Shown here one piece after another: positions 58,026-64,000 of a stretch of 64,000 nucleotides of DNA (positions are counted from its first letter, which is position 1; each line of letters begins with the position of its first letter). Source of the DNA: Amycolatopsis sp. (GTDB lineage: Bacteria > Actinomycetota > Actinomycetes > Mycobacteriales > Pseudonocardiaceae); the NCBI RefSeq assembly GCF_025464955.1, contig NZ_JAODNM010000015.1:45973-109972 (forward strand), read 5' to 3'. Under the pieces are notes generated by a model. It was not told where the DNA came from. It did not search any database and was given only the letters and a program-made list of their open reading frames with translations. The position numbers and the translations under genes were made by a program.

Positions 58026-58730
58026 GTGCAGCGTTTCGCGCAAGCGGTCCGGCTCGTCAGTCAACTCGGCGATCTCGACGACCCGGCGCTGTTCCCGGTC
58101 GTGGCACTACCCGGGCTCGCTGGGCTGGTGGGCTGCGATGTGGTGACCTACAAAGAGATCAGCAATTCGACGTGGTCGGTGTTGCGCTGCGGATTCCCGT
58201 CCGGAACGCTGGATCCCGCCGCCGGTGAGGTGTTCGCGCGGGAGCAAGACGCGGTGCCGGTGAAGGTGTTCCGACCGGTAGATCAGCGGTATTTCCACGA
58301 TCCCGGCCGCTACCCGAAGTTCTTCGGCAGGATCCCGATCGAATACCAGCTGGCGATGACCTTGTCCGACGCGCGGACCGTCGTTGCCGGGTTCGCGTTC
58401 AACCGCTGGACAACGGATTTCACCGAGTCGGATCGCGAATTGGTCGCCGTGCTGCGCGAGCCACTACTCAGCTGCCTGCTGCACTGCCGAGCCCGCCGGC
58501 TTGCCCAGCTCGCACTGTCCATCCCCGATCACGACGACGGCCTGGCCAGTCTCACCGACCGCGAGACCGACGTCCTCGAACTCGTGGCGGCAGGCCGCAC
58601 CAACCAGGCCATCGGGCACGCCCTCGGGGTCAGCCCGCGGACCATCGCCAAACACCTCGAACACACCTACCACAAACTCGACGTGACCAACCGTGCGGCG
58701 GCGGTCGCCCGCCTGACCGCGCGGCCTTGA
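58026..58730 (+). CDS. LuxR family transcriptional regulator
   Basis: A 234-residue regulator with a C-terminal LuxR HTH: LTDRETDVLELVAAGRTNQA, then IGHALGVSPRTIAKHLEHTY. The N-terminal 165 residues are a GAF-like sensory part (FNRWTTDFTESDRELVAVLR is typical of this group) without a receiver aspartate. GTG 58026 is the first ordinary start, but AGGAGGT at 58004-58010 stands 6 nt before an in-frame ATC (58017) and 15 nt before the GTG, so the true start is uncertain. It is divergent from the DUF1059 gene. Confidence 0.82.
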   Translation: MQRFAQAVRLVSQLGDLDDPALFPVVALPGLAGLVGCDVVTYKEISNSTWSVLRCGFPSGTLDPAAGEVFAREQDAVPVKVFRPVDQRYFHDPGRYPKFFGRIPIEYQLAMTLSDARTVVAGFAFNRWTTDFTESDRELVAVLREPLLSCLLHCRARRLAQLALSIPDHDDGLASLTDRETDVLELVAAGRTNQAIGHALGVSPRTIAKHLEHTYHKLDVTNRAAAVARLTARP

Positions 58731-58752
58731 ACTGTGCCGGACGATTCGAGGC

Positions 58753-61572
58753 CTAGCCGGCGAAGGTCTTCGTCGGTGGTTGAGTGGACAACGCTGCCTG
58801 GTTGAAGGTGACGGCGACTCCGTGTCCACGCAGCCGGGAGGCGCGTTGGTCGATCTTCCAGCCGTCGATCCGCACGCCGATGTCCTTGGCGCGAACGGTT
58901 TGGCCGTCGCTCAGCCGTACCCGGGCGGTGCTCGACTCGCCGGGGGCCAGGTTCAGGTAGTTGTCGCTGAACGTCGCGGGCAGGATGCGGTCGCCGGTGT
59001 GGGTGTCATATACCTGCAAATGCAGCATCAGCGCCATGGTGTCGCCGACGTTCTCGACCTCCACCGTCAGTTCAAGGTCGTCACGCCCGCGCTGCGCGGT
59101 GGCATCGACGGAGACAGCGGCCGGAGCTGCGTCGTCCAGGCTCGCGAATCCCTTGGCCCTGGAAGGGTTCTCGACCCAGTAGAAGCTGCGGACGAGTTCG
59201 GCCCCGTGCGAGTCCGTGAGTGAGAGGCGGGCGAAGGCGACGTCGGCAGGCGCAGTATTCAGCTCTGGGGCGAGGTTGCCGATCACGGTGTGGTTGGACG
59301 CTTCCGCCCCGCGGACGGGCCAGGAGGTACCGGCGAATACCGTCCCGTTCAGGTCGTACAGCGTGACGGTCACGGTGCCTTGCACCGCAGCCCGGGTGTG
59401 GTTGGCCACCACTACGTCAAGGGTGTCGCTGTTGAGGATCACGTTGACCCGCCGGCACGCGTGCTGAACCGCGTAGAACGCCGAATGCGCCTCGAGATCG
59501 TGGCTGTACATCTGCCAGACGAAACTCGGCTGCGCGGGATTGGTCATCCACATGATGACGCCGGTGCGGGGGTAGGGCCTGCCCGGTGCGACGCCGGCCA
59601 TGCTCGCGGCGTGCGACTCGAAGATCGACTTGATGCACTCATAGTTCATCAGCTGGGACTTGCGGGCGAAGTCCGCGAGGTTCAGCACTTCGCCGTACCG
59701 GTTCGAGGTGAGCTCGAGGTAGCCCGCGCCGCCGCCGTTGCCCCCGTTGCCGTTGACGTCCCGGTCGGCCCAGAAGTCGTCCGGATGCTCCCACGACGTC
59801 TCGGGGAGCATCTTCTTGATGAACTCCAGCGTCGGGATCGAGTACGAGCCGACCTCGTTGTGGAACGGGGGCCAGTGCGTGCCGTCGTTGGTGGCGAAAT
59901 GGGTGCCGGGGGTGACCCAGTGGTAGGGCCCGCCCGAGGTGTACCCGTTGATGGGGTCCTTGCCGGTGTCACCGGCCGAGCTGGTCAGCACGGCGCGTTG
60001 GGGGTCCAGCTCGGCGACCAGCGCGTCCAGGCCGTCGATGATCGGCTGGGGTGGCGGGCCTTCGTTGCCGCCGCACCAGAGCAGGATCGACGGGTGGTTG
60101 CGGAACCGCACGATGCAGTCGCGGATGTTGTCCAGATCGCGGACGACGTTCGCTGGCCCGGGGCCTTCGGTCGAGGAGAAGAAGTCCTGCCAGACGAGAA
60201 TGCCGTTCTCGTCGCAGGCCTCGAAGAAGTCCTCGGTGCTGCTTTGGCCGTTCCAGTTCCGGATCAGGTTGAGGTTGGCGTCTCGATGCATCCGCACCTG
60301 CTCGCGGAGCCGTTGCCGCGGACTGCGCTTGAGCGCCTCGTCCAAGCCCCAGTTGCCGCCCATCACCAGGATGGGCTGGTTGTTGACGGTGATCGACAGG
60401 CAGTTGACCGAGGCGCCGGACGGTGACTCGAACGGCTTCGTGTACTCGATCCGCCGGACGCCGAAGTCCACCGCCCGCTCGTCGCAGACCTGCCCGCCGG
60501 CCTCGACGCCGATCGTGAGCCGATAGCGGTAGGGGTCGCCGTACCCGTTGGGCCACCACAGCTTTGGCCGGTCCAGCCGCAGGCAGGCGGTGTCCTGCGG
60601 AGTCAGCGTGATGGAGGACGTTCCGGCCGGCACGGTAACGGATTTTTCGAACACGTGGCCGTCGAGAGATCCTTTCACCACAACGGTTCTGGCCGTCTCG
60701 AACGCGCTGTCGAGGGTGAGGACGGTCGTGACCTCGGCCGTGCGCAGGTCAGCCGACAGCGTCGGATCGACGCGCACGTCGGCGAGCCGGACCGGGCCGG
60801 TCGTGGACCAGGTGACCGGCTGCCAGATGCCGAGATCCCGATCGGGAATGGTGGGCAGCCAGTCCCAGCCGGCCGTGCAGAAGAACGTCGGCCCATTCTT
60901 CAGGGTGATCCCGGTCGGCCCACCGTTGCGGCCGCCGCGCGTGACGCCGCTGGTGTAGCTCGGCTTCAGCGGGCCTTCGGCGTAGTCCAGCTTGCCGATC
61001 AGCACCGCGAGGTAAGCCGTGCCGCCCGCCTTGGCGGCGATGTCCGTGACATCGAAAACGCCGCGTTTGAACGCGCCCTCGATGGTGCCCACCTCGGTGC
61101 CGTTGAGCCAGATGGTCGCGAGGTAGTTGATGCCGCCGAACTCCAGCCAGAACCGCTGGCCCGGGATCAGCCGAGGCACGGGGAATGCGACCCGGTACCA
61201 GTAGCCGGTGTCCTTCAGGGTGTCCGGGATCGTGTCGGTCACGATGTGGCCGTACAGCGGATCGGGGTATTCGCCGTCGGCGATCATGCTCGTGAGCGGC
61301 GTGCCCGGCACGACGGCGGGCTTCCCACCGGGCATGGGTTGTGGGCTGGCCAACCCGTTCCCGGACAGTGTGTTCCCGTAGGCCGTCCCGTCAGCCGCCG
61401 TGTAGGTCCAGCCGTTGGTGATCTCGTGGCCGTCGGTGTGGAGAGGATGGGCGCCTGCGGTTTCGCCCGGCGCGGCGTCGGCGGTGCCTGAGAGCCCGAG
61501 TGCGCCGAGAGTGGCGCCACCGGCGATGGCGATCCCGCTTGACAGGAAACGCCTGCGGTTCAACTGGGTCAC
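58753..61572 (-). CDS. Secreted GH2 family glycosidase (exo-beta-glucosaminidase/mannosidase-like)
   Basis: About 939 residues from GTG 61572, which has GGGAG 4 nt upstream; ATG 61590 lacks a ribosome site and abuts an operator. The N-terminus QLNRRRFLSSGIAIAGGATL ends GTADA, a twin-arginine signal. GH2 sandwich, immunoglobulin-like and barrel domains follow: WLNGTEVGTIEGAFKRGVFD, KLWWPNGYGDPYRYRLTIGV, NWNGQSSTEDFFEACDENGI, LWCGGNEGPPPQ (acid/base region) and FHNEVGSYSIPT (nucleophile Glu). C-terminal beta domains complete it. The pattern resembles exo-beta-D-glucosaminidases and beta-mannosidases; chitosan- or mannan-derived substrates are plausible. A LacI-type operator sits just upstream. 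Confidence 0.85.
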   Translation of the reverse strand: MTQLNRRRFLSSGIAIAGGATLGALGLSGTADAAPGETAGAHPLHTDGHEITNGWTYTAADGTAYGNTLSGNGLASPQPMPGGKPAVVPGTPLTSMIADGEYPDPLYGHIVTDTIPDTLKDTGYWYRVAFPVPRLIPGQRFWLEFGGINYLATIWLNGTEVGTIEGAFKRGVFDVTDIAAKAGGTAYLAVLIGKLDYAEGPLKPSYTSGVTRGGRNGGPTGITLKNGPTFFCTAGWDWLPTIPDRDLGIWQPVTWSTTGPVRLADVRVDPTLSADLRTAEVTTVLTLDSAFETARTVVVKGSLDGHVFEKSVTVPAGTSSITLTPQDTACLRLDRPKLWWPNGYGDPYRYRLTIGVEAGGQVCDERAVDFGVRRIEYTKPFESPSGASVNCLSITVNNQPILVMGGNWGLDEALKRSPRQRLREQVRMHRDANLNLIRNWNGQSSTEDFFEACDENGILVWQDFFSSTEGPGPANVVRDLDNIRDCIVRFRNHPSILLWCGGNEGPPPQPIIDGLDALVAELDPQRAVLTSSAGDTGKDPINGYTSGGPYHWVTPGTHFATNDGTHWPPFHNEVGSYSIPTLEFIKKMLPETSWEHPDDFWADRDVNGNGGNGGGAGYLELTSNRYGEVLNLADFARKSQLMNYECIKSIFESHAASMAGVAPGRPYPRTGVIMWMTNPAQPSFVWQMYSHDLEAHSAFYAVQHACRRVNVILNSDTLDVVVANHTRAAVQGTVTVTLYDLNGTVFAGTSWPVRGAEASNHTVIGNLAPELNTAPADVAFARLSLTDSHGAELVRSFYWVENPSRAKGFASLDDAAPAAVSVDATAQRGRDDLELTVEVENVGDTMALMLHLQVYDTHTGDRILPATFSDNYLNLAPGESSTARVRLSDGQTVRAKDIGVRIDGWKIDQRASRLRGHGVAVTFNQAALSTQPPTKTFAG

Positions 61573-61590
61573 GTCGCTCCCATGCCTCAT

Positions 61591-61606
61591 CTGACATCGT
61601 TGTCAG
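61591..61606. promoter_or_regulatory. LacI-family-type operator upstream of GH2 gene
   Basis: CTGACA-TCGT-TGTCAG is an inverted repeat with 6-bp perfect arms whose core TGACATCGTTGTCA carries the central CG expected for LacI-family repressors of actinobacterial glycosidase genes. It lies 19 bp before the preferred GH2 start. No LacI gene is in the window, so the regulator must be elsewhere. Confidence 0.6.
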
Positions 61607-61724
61607 CGTGAATGTGAAATCCATGATCGGCAGCCGCTGATCCCTTTGTCAAGCAACCTTGGAAGGGATCAGAACTTCACCAATGGCGGTCGCCCGACGG
61701 GCAGCGGGCTGAGATGATCCAGTC

Positions 61725-62579
61725 GTGAGGGCGGGCCAACTCAGGAATGACGTTTCAGCGCCGCGGCCGTGGTCGGTGGCGTCGAGGTGGGGAAACCCGG
61801 AGCATGATTCCGGTGACGGTGGCGATCTTCGCTCGCGGGTGACCACGGGCCGCGCGGTGCTGGGTCTCGCGACGCTGGTCGCCGTCGGCCTCTACACCGG
61901 CACCCGGGGACCGGGACAGGTGCTGGTCGAAGAGGGCTGGGAGAAGTCGTCGAAGAACGTGGTCTTCGCGATGTGCGCCGTGCCGATATTCATGATCGGG
62001 ACGTGGGTGCTGACCTCGAGTGGTCGCCGCCGGGGCTTTACACCGTTTCCGACCATCGGCCGGATCCTGCTGATGGTTGCCACGACGCTCGGCCCGATGA
62101 CGCCCATCATCCTGACCGTGACGGCCGCCGAGCCGGTCCAGACCACGGCCATCTACGTGGAGCTGGGCGTGGCGTGGCTCGCCGGGATCGCCTTCCTCAT
62201 CTGGCGGCGCGCCGGCTGTTTCGGCTACGTGTTGGGTGTCGTGCTTGCGCCTGTCCTCGCGCTGGCGGTACTTTTCGCCGCCATCGGCTGGCTCGTGTTC
62301 TACATCTGCTGTGTCGCGTTCTGGGCGAGCCGCACCAGCTGCTGGGTCGGACTGTTCCACCCGCTGCTCGCGCCCGCGCTGTCCGCGATCTTGGCCGTCT
62401 ACTTCACCATCGACGCGGTCATCACCCTCAACACCGGGGGAGTGCCGACGAACCTGTGGCTGGCGCTGACCTTCGGCGGGGCGATCAGCACGCTCCTACT
62501 CGCGATCATCGAGCACGAGATGCTGCGCCGAAGGGACGGATACAGCTGGCGCGGCGGACCGGAGCCGATCACTCGGTGA
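61725..62579 (+). CDS. Hypothetical polytopic membrane protein
   Basis: Up to 284 residues from GTG 61725, with about seven hydrophobic segments (AVLGLATLVAVGLYTG, VVFAMCAVPIFMIGTWVLTS, ILLMVATTLGPMTPIILTV, IYVELGVAWLAGIAFLIWRR, YVLGVVLAPVLALAVLFAAI and others). The cysteine-bearing segment FYICCVAFWASRTSCWVG is notable. The polar first 40 residues may be wrongly included; a GTG at 61839 (VTTGRAVLG) is an alternative start. No family is recognised. It is divergent from the GH2 gene. Confidence 0.6.
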   Translation: MRAGQLRNDVSAPRPWSVASRWGNPEHDSGDGGDLRSRVTTGRAVLGLATLVAVGLYTGTRGPGQVLVEEGWEKSSKNVVFAMCAVPIFMIGTWVLTSSGRRRGFTPFPTIGRILLMVATTLGPMTPIILTVTAAEPVQTTAIYVELGVAWLAGIAFLIWRRAGCFGYVLGVVLAPVLALAVLFAAIGWLVFYICCVAFWASRTSCWVGLFHPLLAPALSAILAVYFTIDAVITLNTGGVPTNLWLALTFGGAISTLLLAIIEHEMLRRRDGYSWRGGPEPITR

Positions 62580-62608
62580 CCCGGCACAGCCACCTACGAC
62601 ATCGTGGA

Positions 62609-62863
62609 ATGTCCACACTGGCCTATCCGGACAACATCGGCTTGCTGCGCGTCACCAAGGTCGGGTCGCGCTACGTGACGCTCGCGACGGGGATCATTCT
62701 GCTGGTCCGGGGTGGGCTGCAGCCCTTCGGCCGGTTGCTGTAGGCGGTGCCGCTGCCGGTGCTCGCCGCCGGCACCGTGCTGCTCATCGTCATGAAGGCC
62801 GCGCTCTCCCTCCGTGCCACGGACAAGGCGAAAGCCGAGCTCCGCAACCTCCCATCCGGCTAG
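62609..62863 (+). pseudogene. Nucleobase (xanthine/uracil) permease C-terminal remnant
   Basis: The frame reads STLAYPDNIGLLRVTKVGSR, then YVTLATGIILLVRGGLQPFG, a TAG at 62741, and continues in frame with VPLPVLAAGTVLLIVMKAAL to a TAG at 62861. This matches the late helices of NCS2 purine/uracil permeases (AxxxNxGLLxxTxVxSRxV, then a helix pair). All preceding helices are missing and the internal amber stop breaks the rest, so this is a relic. Confidence 0.65.
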
Positions 62864-62922
62864 CTCGCTCTCGCGCTGGGCGGGGAGCCGGCAGCTGGCC
62901 AGACCCTAAACCGGACGAGCGT

Positions 62923-63486
62923 TCAGCGCCTCGTTTCGTACCTGGTCAGGAGCGCGCCGCCGGGAAACGTCCGCGTCTCCACCAGGTTCAGGTTCACCCA
63001 GCTGTCCAGCGCGGTGAAGAACGGCGTGCCGCCGCCCACCAGGACCGGCACGGTGACCAGCGTGTACTCGTCGATCAGCCCGGCTCGCATGGCCGCCCCG
63101 GCGAGTGTTGCGCCGCCGATGTCCATCGGGCCGTCGTCCTCGGCCTTGAGCCGGGTGATCTCGGTGACCGCGTCGCCGGTGACCAGGCGGGTGTTCCAGT
63201 CGACCTTGTCGATCGTCGAGGAGAACACGACCTTCGGCATGCCCCGCCAGAGGCGCGCGAACTCGATCTCCGCCGGGGTAGCGTCGGGCTGCTGGTCGCC
63301 GGTCGGCCAGTGGGAGCTCATCGTCTCCCACAGCTTGCGCCCGTACAGCGACAGGCTGCTTGCCCGCATCCCGTCATGCCAGCACTGGAACAGCTCGTCG
63401 CTCGGCCTGCCCCAGCCGATGTCGTCGCCGGCCGCGGCGATGTAGCCGTCCAGGGTCACGTTCATGCCGTAGATCAGCTTCCGCAT
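62923..63486 (-). CDS. RibD C-terminal/dihydrofolate reductase-like protein
   Basis: A 187-residue protein of the RibD_C/DHFR-like reductase family, starting at ATG 63486 (MRKLIYGMNVTLDGYIAAAG) with GAAGG about 10 nt upstream. SLYGRKLWETMSSHWP, VVFSSTIDKVDW, the NADPH-binding IGGATLAGAAMRAGLIDEYT and VPVLVGGGTPFF are typical. Family members reduce pterin- or riboflavin-like substrates, though many stand-alone copies have no known substrate. The frame opens 20 codons earlier but that part lacks conservation. Confidence 0.87.
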   Translation of the reverse strand: MRKLIYGMNVTLDGYIAAAGDDIGWGRPSDELFQCWHDGMRASSLSLYGRKLWETMSSHWPTGDQQPDATPAEIEFARLWRGMPKVVFSSTIDKVDWNTRLVTGDAVTEITRLKAEDDGPMDIGGATLAGAAMRAGLIDEYTLVTVPVLVGGGTPFFTALDSWVNLNLVETRTFPGGALLTRYETRR

Positions 63487-63688
63487 GGCGCCGGCCTTCC
63501 GTGAGTCGGTTCCCGGTGTACAGAACGGCGCGACGAGGGGACTCATCGGTGCGGGATCCGGGTTCGCAGGTAGTCCTCATGGTCGGGGCTCAGTCAACCA
63601 CGTGTCCGACGCGGTGGTGAGCGGTGCGATGAGGTCGATGTGGGGCGACAGTTCAGCTCGACGCGAGTGTGCGCTTGGTGATCCCCGG

Positions 63689-64000
63689 TCAGCGGCGGCC
63701 GGTGGTCAGGGTGACGAGGAACTGGCCGCCGCCCGCTTCGATGGTGGCGGTCACCGGCAGCCCTGGTAGGAGTCGGGAGAACCGGTCCACCAGCCAATCC
63801 GCGGCCTCTTGGGCGTCCTGCTTGGTCGGGCAGCGGGCCACCATCTCGCGGCCCCCCTTGCGTTCCAGCCTGGCGGCAACGGTGATCAGCGGCGCGGGTT
63901 CGACCACGTACAGGCGGTCCGGCCAGGCGATGACCACCTTGACCGCGCCCTTGCGGGTGTTGCATCCGCGGTGCGCGAGCCGCTCGGCGACCTTGGCCTT
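63689..64000 (-). CDS. Hypothetical protein, 5' end beyond window
   Basis: The minus-strand frame is open from the window end to the stop at 63689, giving at least 103 residues: KAKVAERLAHRGCNTRKGAV, then IAWPDRLYVVEPAPLITVAA and ending FLVTLTTGRR. A GTG at 63937 could start a shorter 82-residue product, but continuity of charged helix-like sequence upstream suggests a longer protein. The sequence DAQEAADWLVDRFSRLLPGL is helical. No family is recognised. Confidence 0.5.
   Translation of the reverse strand, partial: KAKVAERLAHRGCNTRKGAVKVVIAWPDRLYVVEPAPLITVAARLERKGGREMVARCPTKQDAQEAADWLVDRFSRLLPGLPVTATIEAGGGQFLVTLTTGRR

Noticed and set aside
1..64000. tRNA, rRNA, integrase, phage or conjugation module
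   Set aside because: No tRNA-like cloverleaf, integrase or structural phage gene was recognised by reading; the partial gene at the right end is unassigned and not enough to claim an element.

Overview
The window reads as chromosome of a high-GC filamentous actinobacterium. Coding density is high, third codon positions are strongly G/C, GTG starts are frequent and 4-bp start/stop overlaps are common. A conservon (cvn) operon, a DUF222/HNH (13E12-type) gene, many F420/SARP/GntR/TetR-type families and secreted carbohydrate-active enzymes all point to Pseudonocardiaceae, with Amycolatopsis or a relative as best guess (inference, not proven). No rRNA, tRNA, CRISPR array, intact IS element or phage module was seen.

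Layout. 1-2.5 kb: the 3' end of a GH76 mannanase-like gene and a DUF222/HNH nuclease gene. 2.9-9.2 kb: a GntR-controlled catabolic locus, with aldehyde dehydrogenase, regulator and a VOC protein on the minus strand facing a fused E1 alpha/beta 2-oxoacid dehydrogenase and its E2 on the plus strand. 9.3-18 kb: a minus-strand envelope or extracellular polysaccharide cluster (two GT2-type glycosyltransferase genes, one with two GT2 domains, flippase, large membrane protein, pyruvyl- and acetyl-transferases, small membrane proteins, GH16). Its first eight genes, down to the 63-residue membrane protein, are linked by start/stop overlaps. 19-26 kb: an accessory stretch with an LLM flavin enzyme, a frameshifted TetR gene, a BTAD/AAA regulator, an FAD oxidase and two abutting gene remnants (MFS exporter and LuxR regulator).

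26.4-30.8 kb: a complete conservon cvnA-D followed by an MHYT sensor. 32-37.4 kb: an ABC exporter pair co-directional with a secreted beta-propeller/phosphoesterase. 37.8 kb: a ZIP metal transporter preceded by two DtxR/IdeR-like half-site arrays. 38.8-47.7 kb: a GntR-controlled aromatic catabolism locus; an ABC uptake system diverges from a five-gene operon that encodes the lower oxalomesaconate route (tautomerase, hydratase, CHA aldolase) together with a VOC-type extradiol dioxygenase. 47.7-53.3 kb: a broken GDSL hydrolase and a very large secreted GH3 enzyme.

53.6-55.6 kb holds the most unusual locus. A cytoplasmic papain-like (C1) protease is followed directly by a small protein that shares the protease's C-terminal domain, and then by a chagasin-type (I42) cysteine protease inhibitor. 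A 15-bp perfect inverted repeat closes the cassette. This looks like a self-contained protease, partner and inhibitor module. The remainder carries a STAS protein, a MarR regulator with twin palindromic operators facing a SnoaL-like exported protein, a DUF1059 protein, a LuxR regulator, a secreted GH2 enzyme with a LacI-type operator, a membrane protein, a nucleobase permease remnant, a RibD-like reductase and a gene cut by the window end.

Between genes, a dispersed palindrome (CGCAACTCG-N4-CGAGTTGCG) occurs five times at three loci, and several other strong inverted repeats are present. All function calls are by reading translated motifs; no database search was run.
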